Source: an uncultured Clostridia bacterium
GTDB lineage: Bacteria; Bacillota; Clostridia; Christensenellales; UBA3700
DNA length: 64,000 bases
Assembly: GCA_947246685.1 (NCBI GenBank)
Contig: CAMXSN010000003.1
Location: forward strand, 62,001-126,000
Direction: 5' to 3'
Positions 1 through 8,072 of this stretch are shown here, piece after piece. The notes beneath the pieces were generated by a model. It had not been told where the DNA came from. It saw only the letters and a program-made list of their open reading frames with translations, and ran no database searches. A program made the translations under genes and the position numbers. The first letter of the stretch is position 1, and every line of letters begins with the position of its first letter.

Positions 1-194
1 CTCAGTCTTCGAGCAGACTGTTCTGGACTTTTGAAAAAGTAGACAGCGAATTGCAACATATTATGGTCAACATATTCCGCAATATCGACAGCGCTTCTCA
101 AAAATACGGCTTTGAAGGCAATTACGTTATAGGCGCTAATATAGCAGGATTCTTAAAAGTAGCCGATGCTATGATGGCTCAGGGCATCGTATAA
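1..194 (+). CDS. gdhA: NADP-type glutamate dehydrogenase, C-terminal fragment
   Basis: This is the 3' end of a gene that begins before the window; the reading frame starts at base 3 and ends at a TAA at 192-194. The tail reads RLFWTFEKVD, then GNYVIGANIAGFLKVADAM and AQGIV, the characteristic C-terminus of hexameric glutamate dehydrogenase. The enzyme interconverts glutamate with 2-oxoglutarate and ammonium in the cytoplasm. The NANIAGF-type segment belongs to the family's conserved C-terminal helix. Only about 63 residues are visible, so cofactor preference is inferred from family resemblance. A strong terminator follows at once, so this is the last gene of its transcript. Confidence 0.9.
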   Translation, partial: QSSSRLFWTFEKVDSELQHIMVNIFRNIDSASQKYGFEGNYVIGANIAGFLKVADAMMAQGIV

Positions 195-213
195 ATTTAT
201 CATAAAATAATTT

Positions 214-242
214 ACGACCGACGGTAACGTCGGTCGTTTTTG
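214..242 (+). terminator. Intrinsic terminator of gdhA
   Basis: A 10-bp perfect stem (214-223 with 228-237) closes a GTAA tetraloop and is followed by a run of T. It lies 20 bases after the gdhA stop. Confidence 0.9.
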
Positions 243-276
243 TTTAGATTGAATTGAAATCAATTTAATTAAGCTT

Positions 277-801
277 TTATTCTTGGGGTCTTTCCGCATT
301 TTGCACGTCGTCGACGTCGTCTTCGCTGGGTTCCTTAACTTTTTCGTTAGTATTTATCGCAACTCTCAAAACCGAAGATATCTTCAAGTAACCTATGAGA
401 GTAACGGTTCCCATTGCAAGCACCGTCAAAATGACGCTTATTCCCTGCCAACCTATCTTCAAAGGTTGATCAACGTCTTTGGCGATAAGCAATGCCGTCA
501 GCGTCATTATAAAAAATCCTATTATATCAACGTAAATCAACGCAATAAGTAAATTTCTGATTTTATATTTGATAAGTCCGAAATCTTGCCTATTCAAATT
601 GTGAGGCAACTTGTATTTATCGAGGAATACGACTACGTAAAGCACCAACGCTAAAAGACAGCCTACGCTGCCCGCTACCACGCAATCCGTAAGACTGCCT
701 TTATATTCCGTGCGTAAAAGAAAGCATATGACTGCCAGCCATGCAAAAAATAGCCAAAGAGAAATAATTATAGATATTTTCTGTTTTTTGCTAAACTCCA
801 A
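277..801 (-). CDS. Small four-helix membrane protein, unknown function
   Basis: I do not recognise this 174-residue protein. It has about four hydrophobic segments: near residues 10-30, 38-60, 83-108 and 119-142. The last 30 residues are a charged, acidic cytoplasmic-looking tail (EPSEDDVDDVQ). The start appears to be TTG at 801, because a GAGAGG ribosome binding site lies 8 bases upstream and no ATG is close. It stands alone between gdhA and a DUF4838 gene, converging on gdhA. It could be a transporter accessory or a stress membrane protein, but nothing in the sequence decides this. Confidence 0.6.
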   Translation of the reverse strand: MEFSKKQKISIIISLWLFFAWLAVICFLLRTEYKGSLTDCVVAGSVGCLLALVLYVVVFLDKYKLPHNLNRQDFGLIKYKIRNLLIALIYVDIIGFFIMTLTALLIAKDVDQPLKIGWQGISVILTVLAMGTVTLIGYLKISSVLRVAINTNEKVKEPSEDDVDDVQNAERPQE

Positions 802-914
802 AGTTCTATCCTCTCGCTAACAATTATATAATCATTAATTGTTAATGTCAAGATAAGAGCGGCAAAATTTATAACTTTTCGTCAATAAACGACAATTATC
901 ACACACCCAAGCGC

Positions 915-2936
915 TTATTGTTCATCCTTGTTGTCATCGCCGTTTTGCTCGTCGGTTTGGATTATAATACGCTTCTTTTTCAGCCCCGTCGTGACTACCA
1001 TAAGCGCAAAACCTATCAACAACATGGGCACAACTGCGCTCAGAGTGATGATCGTCGTCCTGATAGAGCTGAGCTTCTCTATCTCGTTGTTCATATAATC
1101 GTCGTACCATTCCTGCGTGCTTACACCTGTTTCGCTGAGTTTTTCCACTCCGTATTTATCGGCAAGCGCCTTAAATTTTCTAGCGCTCTCAGCCTTCTTG
1201 TCCGCGCCTATGCTCGCGTCCTTACACCTCGCGTAAAGCAGATTCATATATACGCGCTCCAATCGCTCCTTAGCAAGTTTATCGGTCTCGACCTTCTCTA
1301 GTCCCGAATGAATAGTATAGAGATATTCGTTGATTTTGGTCGTAGCAAGATAATCCGTAGAATGCTGTCTGACCGAATCGTACAGGTCGAGATTACCCGG
1401 AAGCAACAATACGAGGTCGGACATTGCGTCTATATATTCCGCCACCGCTCTAGCGGCTTTTCCATAAGCGACCGCAATATATTTTGCCATCAACTTTTCC
1501 ATATCGACGTCGCTGTCCCACAGCTGTCTGGCAAGCAAATACGACCGCATTCTCGCCATCTCGTCTTCTTTCTCTCTGCTGCCTTGATGGAATATCGCGG
1601 TTGCGTTGTTTTTGAGATAAAATTTTAGATTATTCTTCTGCACCGCATAGTTAGGATACGGCATAAGCAAATTAGAGAAGTTGACGACGTAATCCCATAC
1701 CAAAAGACTCGGAGCGACTTTGCCCCATGACTCTATCATATTTTTACCTTTGCCGGACTGAACATTTCCGCCCACGGAAAGCGAATAGTTCTGACTCGTG
1801 CCGATAATAGCCACGGTGACGTTGACGTTTTCTTCGCACTTCATTCCCTTGGGCACGTCAGAGCAGAACAGATACGCAAGCGTGGAAATTTTCTTGTCCG
1901 GATGCAAAAGAGCCAACTTATTGATCAGCGGCAACAGAGTTCCCATCATACTGCCGGTGCTTTTCTTTATCTCTTTGCAGTCCTCGCATCTGCAATAATC
2001 GTTGTTGTCCATAATGGAAAAATCCCAATATTCGGCGTCGGGATAAGCTGCAATCATTTGATCCAGTCTGTCGGCGATTATTTTGAAAGCCTCTTCGTTG
2101 TGAATAAAATGCGAATAGCAAAGCTGCGTCTTGGTTCTCTGACCGTCTATAAACGCAAAATATTCGGGATTGGTGTCAAAGTATATCTCCGGATCGACGT
2201 AATCAAAAGCGCTGTGACACCAAGTGCCCCATCCTTTATGCACGCCTTCTTTCGTTCCGTTGCTCTCCGTGCCGTTGAGCCTTAGCCGCTTATACCATCC
2301 GTTTTGCAAAACTTCATATTGATAGACTTTTCTCCACGCCACGTCAGGATTGCTAACGTAATTCAAACTGTCAAGATAAACCGTGGGAAACGAAGGAATA
2401 TAATCGTAATTTTCTTCGATAAACATAACGCCGAGATTGTCTTCCAAAAAACCGTATATGCCGTTGAGACAACCTTGAATGTTATTTGCTTTGATAAAAA
2501 TTCTGTCGTCGCGAGTTGCAACGGCATATCCGTCGCCCTTAACTTCGTCGATATTAATACCGCCGGAAAATACCGTATCGCCGATGACTATTGCTTTTGT
2601 CGGGCAAACGTTGAATTGCGCGTCCGACTTGACTAAAACGCTCTCGCTGCCGAATATCCTGTTGAGCACTTGAGAAAAATAACCTACCGCTACGTAAAGT
2701 TCCTCCCCTCCGTCACTCGGATAAACAAGCGAATATTCGCTTTGTCCGTCTTTTGCCAGACAAAGCTTTTTTTGTTTCGCCATATTTTCTCTTTCCGCAA
2801 CCTCGCTGTAATCCAGCTTGTCTTTAACCGTAAATCGCTCGTAACCTTTTGCCGAGACCGTAACGGCAAGCGCGACCAAACTCACGCTCAATACCGCTAT
2901 AACTGTGCAAATTACGATTACCACCTTACTTTTCAT
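915..2936 (-). CDS. DUF4838 exported protein (glycosidase-like)
   Basis: The 673-residue protein starts with a signal or anchor sequence (residues 5-28) and ends with a membrane helix near 632-655 plus a basic and acidic tail, so it probably sits on the outer face of the membrane with two anchors. The middle carries the DUF4838 signature: GWGTWCHSAF, PEYFAFIDGQR, then near residue 310 a DNNDYCRCEDC segment, followed by the TLAYLF strand. DUF4838 proteins often accompany carbohydrate utilisation genes and have a GH20-like fold in front; the activity is not established. An N-terminal GH20b-like domain probably spans residues 60-190. No Shine-Dalgarno sequence precedes the ATG; see the promoter entry. 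A role in glycan breakdown is inferred only from the family and from the mannosidases elsewhere in the window. Confidence 0.75.
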   Translation of the reverse strand: MKSKVVIVICTVIAVLSVSLVALAVTVSAKGYERFTVKDKLDYSEVAERENMAKQKKLCLAKDGQSEYSLVYPSDGGEELYVAVGYFSQVLNRIFGSESVLVKSDAQFNVCPTKAIVIGDTVFSGGINIDEVKGDGYAVATRDDRIFIKANNIQGCLNGIYGFLEDNLGVMFIEENYDYIPSFPTVYLDSLNYVSNPDVAWRKVYQYEVLQNGWYKRLRLNGTESNGTKEGVHKGWGTWCHSAFDYVDPEIYFDTNPEYFAFIDGQRTKTQLCYSHFIHNEEAFKIIADRLDQMIAAYPDAEYWDFSIMDNNDYCRCEDCKEIKKSTGSMMGTLLPLINKLALLHPDKKISTLAYLFCSDVPKGMKCEENVNVTVAIIGTSQNYSLSVGGNVQSGKGKNMIESWGKVAPSLLVWDYVVNFSNLLMPYPNYAVQKNNLKFYLKNNATAIFHQGSREKEDEMARMRSYLLARQLWDSDVDMEKLMAKYIAVAYGKAARAVAEYIDAMSDLVLLLPGNLDLYDSVRQHSTDYLATTKINEYLYTIHSGLEKVETDKLAKERLERVYMNLLYARCKDASIGADKKAESARKFKALADKYGVEKLSETGVSTQEWYDDYMNNEIEKLSSIRTTIITLSAVVPMLLIGFALMVVTTGLKKKRIIIQTDEQNGDDNKDEQ

Positions 2937-2943
2937 AAATTAT

Positions 2944-2972
2944 ATTATAACAAATTATATAGCGATATTCAA
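2944..2972 (-). promoter_or_regulatory. Promoter of DUF4838 gene, apparently leaderless
   Basis: On the minus strand TTGAAT (2967-2972) and TATAAT (2944-2949) are separated by exactly 17 bases. The -10 box ends only 7 bases before the ATG at 2936, so transcription should begin at or next to the start codon, and no ribosome binding site is present. Confidence 0.6.
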
Positions 2973-2984
2973 CAATTTTGTACA

Positions 2985-3019
2985 CAAAAACCGAAAGACC
3001 GCCTTTTGCAAAGCGGTCT
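2985..3019 (-). terminator. Terminator of the ABC exporter operon
   Basis: A 7-bp GC-rich stem (2996-3002 with 3013-3019), extendable by A-T pairs, is followed on the minus strand by a T-rich stretch. It lies 165 bases beyond the stop of the downstream ABC gene; nothing else is evident between them. Confidence 0.6.
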
Positions 3020-3182
3020 AACGGAAAGTTTATAAAAGGTCGTACACTATGAAATAGTCGTCAATATCCCCGAACTTCGTCCAAGCTCAACAATCGCTCG
3101 CAACTACGTGTTTCGGTTAAATATATCTTACCATTAATAAAGCAAAAATGCAATACCTTTTGAAAATTTTTACATTTGCAAA

Positions 3183-5435
3183 TTATCTGATACTGCTTGC
3201 CGATTCGCTTGCGCCCGATTTGGCAGCGACGTCGTCTATACTCATACCGAGGAACTGCGCGTTATAGAGTTCGGCATAAAAACCGCCCAATTCAAGCAGT
3301 TGTTCATGCGTGCCCTGTTCGACAATATCTCCGTCTTTGAGCACGAGTATATTGTCCGCGTCCTTAATAGTCGAAAGCCTGTGCGCTATTACAAAGCTCG
3401 TTCTTCCCTCCATCAGCGCGCGCATAGCCTGTTGGATAAGCATTTCCGTCCTCGTGTCGACTAAACTCGTCGCCTCGTCAAGGATCATAATCTTTGAATC
3501 GGCAAGTATGGCTCTGGCAATCGTAAGCAACTGTTTCTGCCCTTGAGATATATTATTGGCGTCGGCGTTAATCACGAAATTATATCCGTCGGGAAGCGTC
3601 TGTATAAAGTGATCGGCGCAAGCGGTCTTTGCCGCCATTATAACTTCTTCGTCGCTCGCATCCAATCTGCCGTAACGGATATTTTCCATAATCGTGCCGT
3701 TGTAGAGCCACGTGTCTTGCAAAACCATTCCTATATGAGCGCGTAATCCGTCACGCGAAAATTCTTTGATGTCTCTGCCGTCAATGCGAATGACGCCGCT
3801 GTTGATATCGTAGAATCTCATCAACAATTTGACAAGCGTGGTTTTGCCCGATCCCGTAGGACCTACTATCGCTATTCTCTGACCGCTCTCGAATCGACCG
3901 GAAAAGTTCTTGATGATTATCTTGTCTTCGGAATAACCGAATTTGACGTTTTCGAATTCAACGTCGCCGTTTATAGAATCCACGCATAAATCGCCGCTCT
4001 CTTTTTCTTCGTCTTCCTCGAGAAAACCAAACACTCTTTCAGCCGCCGCGATGGTCGATTGGAACGTGTTGGCAACGCTGGCAAGCTGCGTTATCGGCTG
4101 ATTGAACTGCCGCACGTATTGAACGAAAGACTGTATGTTGCCCACGCCCAACGAACCTTTGATAACCAAATATCCGCCTAGCAAGCATACTCCCACGTAA
4201 CCCATGTTGCCGATAAGTTTCGCCGACGGTTGCAAAAGTCCAGAGAAAAACTGCGAACTCCATGCAGATTTATACAGTTCGTCGTTAAACTTATTAAATT
4301 CCGTGACGCTCTTTTCTTCGCCGTTGAAGAGTTTGACGACGTTGTGTCCGGAAAACATCTCCTCAATCTGACCGTTGACGTGTCCGAGATACTGCTGCTG
4401 TCTTTTGAAATATCTTTGAGAACTCTTGATGATCAGCATTGCAGCTATCATCAACAACGGAACGCTTACGATAGATATCAACGTCATTAGCGGACTGATC
4501 TTTAACATCATAATCAACACTCCGATCACAGTCGTCACAGACGTGAGCATCTGCGAAAGGCTTTGGTTGAGCGAAGTGGAAATCGTGTCGATATCGTTTG
4601 TGATAAGACTCATGACTTCGCCGTTGGTGGTCTTGTCATAAAATTTGAGAGGCAGCTTGTCAATCTTTTCATTTAGGTCTTTTCTAAACCTATACGATAT
4701 CTTCTGCGACACTCCCGAAAGCAAAAATCCCTGCGCGTAAGCCATGATTCCGCTTGCAACGACCAGCAACATTAGTTTGACCATAATATCAACTATACGG
4801 TCCATATCGACTTTGGGCGCAACGCTAAGCGACACCTCGCGCACCGCTCCCCTATATGCTTCGGGTACGCTGTCGAGCGTCTTGTCAAGCCAAGCGCTCA
4901 TATTAAGTATATCTACGAATTCGCCAATCGTCTTAGCCTCTCTGCCCGCCTTGGCAAGCTGCGAAAATTTGACCGAATTCATTTCGTCAGGCATGCCCAA
5001 AATAGCCTGTCTTTGCTCGTTAGTCATATTTTTGACCGCCTGATATAAATTGGGGTCAGTCGTCTCTTCGTCAAGTTCATCCGGATCGATCGACGCTATA
5101 TTCTTGGCATATCCGATAGTCGTGCTTCCCAATGCGTCAAACATCTTTAATGTCGATTCGTCAAATCTCATATTAGGCGCGACTCTGTTGTAAACAGTCT
5201 TCTGTATGACGCCCGTCATAAGAATATCCGTCGCGTTGCCCATAATATCCGGTACGGTAATCGTAGCTATTACTCCGCCTATTGCCAGCAAGAACGCAAC
5301 TATCAGCACTGCCAAGTCCTTGCGCATATATCTCAAAAGTTTCTTTGCAGTCCCTTTGAAATCTTTTGCCTTTTCTCCGCTCATCATTCTGCCGCCCATA
5401 GGTCCGTGAGACCGTCTTACTTTATTCTGACTCAT
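3183..5435 (-). CDS. ABC exporter subunit, ATPase-permease half (long form)
   Basis: This 750-residue fused permease-ATPase is one half of a heterodimeric multidrug-type ABC exporter. The membrane domain has its first helix near residues 42-64. Then comes an unusually long, mostly polar insertion (about 75-210) before helix 2, which explains why the protein is about 150 residues longer than its partner. The ATPase domain has Walker A GPTGSGKTT, signature NISQGQKQ and Walker B KIMILDEATS with an intact catalytic glutamate. Its start overlaps the stop of the upstream partner gene (ATGA), so the two are translationally coupled. The substrate is unknown; family members export drugs, lipids or peptides. 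The inserted loop probably faces outward and is the main feature that differs from ordinary MdlB/YfiC-like proteins. Confidence 0.9.
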   Translation of the reverse strand: MSQNKVRRSHGPMGGRMMSGEKAKDFKGTAKKLLRYMRKDLAVLIVAFLLAIGGVIATITVPDIMGNATDILMTGVIQKTVYNRVAPNMRFDESTLKMFDALGSTTIGYAKNIASIDPDELDEETTDPNLYQAVKNMTNEQRQAILGMPDEMNSVKFSQLAKAGREAKTIGEFVDILNMSAWLDKTLDSVPEAYRGAVREVSLSVAPKVDMDRIVDIMVKLMLLVVASGIMAYAQGFLLSGVSQKISYRFRKDLNEKIDKLPLKFYDKTTNGEVMSLITNDIDTISTSLNQSLSQMLTSVTTVIGVLIMMLKISPLMTLISIVSVPLLMIAAMLIIKSSQRYFKRQQQYLGHVNGQIEEMFSGHNVVKLFNGEEKSVTEFNKFNDELYKSAWSSQFFSGLLQPSAKLIGNMGYVGVCLLGGYLVIKGSLGVGNIQSFVQYVRQFNQPITQLASVANTFQSTIAAAERVFGFLEEDEEKESGDLCVDSINGDVEFENVKFGYSEDKIIIKNFSGRFESGQRIAIVGPTGSGKTTLVKLLMRFYDINSGVIRIDGRDIKEFSRDGLRAHIGMVLQDTWLYNGTIMENIRYGRLDASDEEVIMAAKTACADHFIQTLPDGYNFVINADANNISQGQKQLLTIARAILADSKIMILDEATSLVDTRTEMLIQQAMRALMEGRTSFVIAHRLSTIKDADNILVLKDGDIVEQGTHEQLLELGGFYAELYNAQFLGMSIDDVAAKSGASESASSIR

Positions 5436-7171
5436 AGTCCCAACTCCTCCTCCGACAGCTGTGATTTAGCGATGTCCGCATAAGTTTCGCAACTTCTCAA
5501 CAGTTCCTCGTGTTTTCCTATGCCGACTATTTTTCCGTCGTCCAATACAACAATGCGATCGGCATTTTTAATCGTGCCGACTCTCTGCGCAACGATTATT
5601 ACAGTCGCGTCAGCCATTTCCTCGGCAAGCGCCATTCTCAGTTTTGCGTCAGTCTTAAAATCCAGAGCAGAAAAAGAATCGTCGAATACGTATATCGGCG
5701 CCTTTTTGCTTAATGCGCGCGCTATCGCGAGACGCTGTTTTTGTCCGCCTGACACGTTTGTTCCGCCTTGCGCTATCTCTCTGTTATAGCCTTCTTCCGA
5801 TGAATTTATGAATTCCTCCGCCTGAGCAATACGCGCAGCCTGCTGCAAATCGTCGACAGAAGCGTTATCCAACCCGTATCCGATATTGGATGCTACCGTG
5901 CCGGAAAAGAGCGTGTTTTTCTGCGGTACAAAACCTATATTGTTGCGCAAATCTTTGAGATTGATATCTTTGACGTTGACGCCGTCTATCGTCACCGCGC
6001 CCTCGCTTACGTCCATCAGTCTGGGAATAAGGTTGATTACGGTAGATTTGCCGCTGCCGGTGCTTCCTATCAGCGCCGTTACCTCTCCGCTCTTAGCTTC
6101 GAAAGTAATGCCTTCGATAGCAGGCGCGCCTCCTCCGTAGCTATAGCTTACGTTCTCAAATTTGACGTCGCCTTTGAATCTAATCCCGCTTTCGTCGTCT
6201 CTGCCGTCTGCATTCTTAATACTGATTTCCGTATTGAGGACTTCGCTCACTCTCTTTATAGATACTACAGCTCTCGGCAGCACGATAAAAATCATGGAAA
6301 TCATCATAAACGACATTATGATCTGCAATGCGTACTGCATAAACGCCATCATATTGGAGACCTGCTGTATATCCTCGACTTTATAGGCAAACAACCACAC
6401 TATCGCCAACATGACGCCGTTCATAACCACGGTCATTATCGGCATAAGCATGGCCATCATTCTCGACGTAAACAGCGCCGTACTCGTCAAATCCTTGTTT
6501 GCCTTGTCAAATCTACGTTCCTCGTGTTCCTGCGTATTGAAAGCTCGGATAACCATCATTCCGTTAAGCTCGTCATTGGCAATCTGATTGACGGCGTCAA
6601 CCTGTTTCTGCATTTTAATAAACCTGGGCTGAACTACCGACAGAGCAATTATAATAAGCAATATCACTATCGCTATGGCAACTATTATCACATATGCCAA
6701 AGCTGAAATACCGCTGGAATGCTGTATCGCCTTGACTGTTCCTCCAATACCCATAATCGGCGCAAACATTATCATGCGCAAAAAGATTACCGTAAGCATC
6801 TGAATTTGAGTGATATCGTTGGTGCTTCTCGTGATAAGCGACGATACGGAAAACTTGTTGTATTCTTCATTTGCAAAACTCATTACCCTGTTGAAAATAT
6901 CGCTTCTTAAATCGCGAGAAATTCTCGCCGCGACTTTGGACGCAAAATATCCCACCATAACCGAACACACGCATGCTACAACCGTAAGCGCAATCATCTT
7001 CCAACCGTAAGTCATAACGACCTGCATATTGGACTGACCTATGCCTTCCGAAATCAAGCCGGACATATAACTCGGCAATTGAAGCTCGCACAAGGCTTCG
7101 CCTGTCAAAAAAACAAGCGCGGCAATTATCAAATGCGCGTATTTTCCATAATATTTGAATATCATTTTCAT
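5432..7171 (-). CDS. ABC exporter subunit, ATPase-permease half (degenerate site)
   Basis: This 579-residue fused permease-ATPase is the partner of the 750-residue half. Six membrane helices fill residues 15-310. The ATPase domain has Walker A GSTGSGKST, signature VSGGQKQRL and a Walker B reading YVFDDSFSALD, in which the catalytic glutamate is replaced by aspartate. That is typical of the non-canonical subunit in heterodimeric exporters of the MdlA/BmrC/TM287 type, so the pair should have one active and one weak ATP site. The start is ATG at 7171 with GGAGAG upstream. The gene is first in a two-gene operon. Confidence 0.9.
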   Translation of the reverse strand: MKMIFKYYGKYAHLIIAALVFLTGEALCELQLPSYMSGLISEGIGQSNMQVVMTYGWKMIALTVVACVCSVMVGYFASKVAARISRDLRSDIFNRVMSFANEEYNKFSVSSLITRSTNDITQIQMLTVIFLRMIMFAPIMGIGGTVKAIQHSSGISALAYVIIVAIAIVILLIIIALSVVQPRFIKMQKQVDAVNQIANDELNGMMVIRAFNTQEHEERRFDKANKDLTSTALFTSRMMAMLMPIMTVVMNGVMLAIVWLFAYKVEDIQQVSNMMAFMQYALQIIMSFMMISMIFIVLPRAVVSIKRVSEVLNTEISIKNADGRDDESGIRFKGDVKFENVSYSYGGGAPAIEGITFEAKSGEVTALIGSTGSGKSTVINLIPRLMDVSEGAVTIDGVNVKDINLKDLRNNIGFVPQKNTLFSGTVASNIGYGLDNASVDDLQQAARIAQAEEFINSSEEGYNREIAQGGTNVSGGQKQRLAIARALSKKAPIYVFDDSFSALDFKTDAKLRMALAEEMADATVIIVAQRVGTIKNADRIVVLDDGKIVGIGKHEELLRSCETYADIAKSQLSEEELGL

Positions 7172-7208
7172 TGGAATCTCTCCGAAAAATTCTTAAACGT
7201 ATAATTAT

Positions 7209-7236
7209 TTTATATTAAGCCCCGTTGTCAAGTCAA
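7209..7236 (-). promoter_or_regulatory. Promoter of the ABC exporter operon
   Basis: TTGACT (7231-7236) and TATAAA (7209-7214) are 16 bases apart on the minus strand, about 40 bases before the start codon. An overlapping TTGACA at 7226-7231 gives an alternative register. Confidence 0.5.
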
Positions 7237-7524
7237 CGCCATTCAAATACAAAATATCACATTTTACATAATATGTAAATATTGTCGATTATTCTACACA
7301 CTCTTTTTACATTGATTAAATGGATTTTACACCGCTTCGTTACCGCACCGAATTGTTGTAAGTAACTTTACGCGGTAAATTATACATTATGATATTAAAA
7401 GTAAATGATCGATAAATTGAGCATTTTCAAATATTGATTATCTATCTTTAAGAGCACCGGCATACGCAATTACTGCGCTTTAATAAGCAGTTAAAAAGGA
7501 TAAGACTCATTCGATTAATATACT

Positions 7525-7597
7525 GATGAGATTTCTCCACTGCGGTCGAAATAACATATATTAATACGTCATTTTGAGCGTAGCCGAAGAATCTCAT
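7525..7597. repeat. MITE-like imperfect palindrome (copy 1)
   Basis: A 73-base imperfect inverted repeat begins GATGAGATT and ends AATCTCATC. Its arms, about 31 bases each, match at roughly 22 positions. Each arm carries a module (ACTGCGGTCGAAAT and ATTTTGAGCGTAGCCGAAGAATCTC) that recurs at 49638-49705 and 49910-49941. It is non-coding. Bases 7237-7524 hold nothing else I can identify. Confidence 0.7.
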
Positions 7598-7616
7598 CCG
7601 TTTGTTTCATAGTATT

Positions 7617-7762
7617 GAGACCCGTTCGACTTCACTGCGTTTCGCTCAGGGTGACATATTGATTATTTGTTAATAAATAGATTAGTTATTCGTATCTGAG
7701 ATTCTTAACTAAAAAGTTCTGTCATATTGAGCGAAGTGTAACGCAGTCGAAATATCTCATCC
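7617..7762. repeat. Second MITE-like inverted pair
   Basis: The left module (7617-7657) reads GAGACCCGTTCGACTTCAC and onward to GCTCAGGGTGACAT; the right module (7719-7762) reads CTGTCATATTGAGCG and onward to CGCAGTCGAAATATCTCATC. They are imperfect inverted copies of each other. Both recur in inverted orientation in the 49.4-50 kb patch (49581-49622 and 49481-49522). Confidence 0.65.
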
Positions 7763-7777
7763 GCTTATCCTCACCTA

Positions 7778-7841
7778 CTCTCGAGCACGGAGATTAGTCC
7801 TATATCGCTCCGTGCGACGGTAACCGAGCGGTGAGCGTACT
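7778..7841. repeat. GAGCGCGGAG direct repeat, copy A
   Basis: A 64-base unit runs from CTCGAGCACGGAGATTAGTC through CGTGCGACGGTAACCGAGCG to GTGAGCGTACT. Within it GCACGGAG and CTCCGTGC form an 8-bp hairpin. The unit recurs at 7936-7999 with few changes. A partial third copy (CTCGAGCGCGGAGAG) starts near 7872. Confidence 0.65.
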
Positions 7842-7935
7842 TTTATTATTATCCTATTATTTGCAATTATCTCTCGAGCGCGGAGAGTGGTGTAATTTTC
7901 GTCCTAGCTAGGGCTAAACTAATCAATCTCACCTG

Positions 7936-7999
7936 TTTCGAGCGCGGAGATTAGTCATATATCACACCGTGCGACGGTAACCGAGCGGTGAGCGTACTC
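7936..7999. repeat. GAGCGCGGAG direct repeat, copy B
   Basis: This is the second copy of the unit at 7778-7841. Its GGTAACCGAGCG (7977-7988) can pair at 11 of 12 positions with CGCTCGGTCACC at 8057-8068, just past the stop of the giant surface-protein gene. That could enclose a further small hairpin (CGTAC/GTACG) in a folded element of about 90 bases. Confidence 0.6.
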
Positions 8000-8072
8000 T
8001 CCGTACGTGACCCCGAGGGCATCCCAGTCGTTAGGTGCGATAGAGGGCTGATATACGCGCTCGGTCACCTAC

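Noticed and set aside
7525..7999. Possible CRISPR-like array
   Set aside because: Units are palindromic modules of unequal length and spacing, without uniform repeats and unique spacers, and no cas gene is near.
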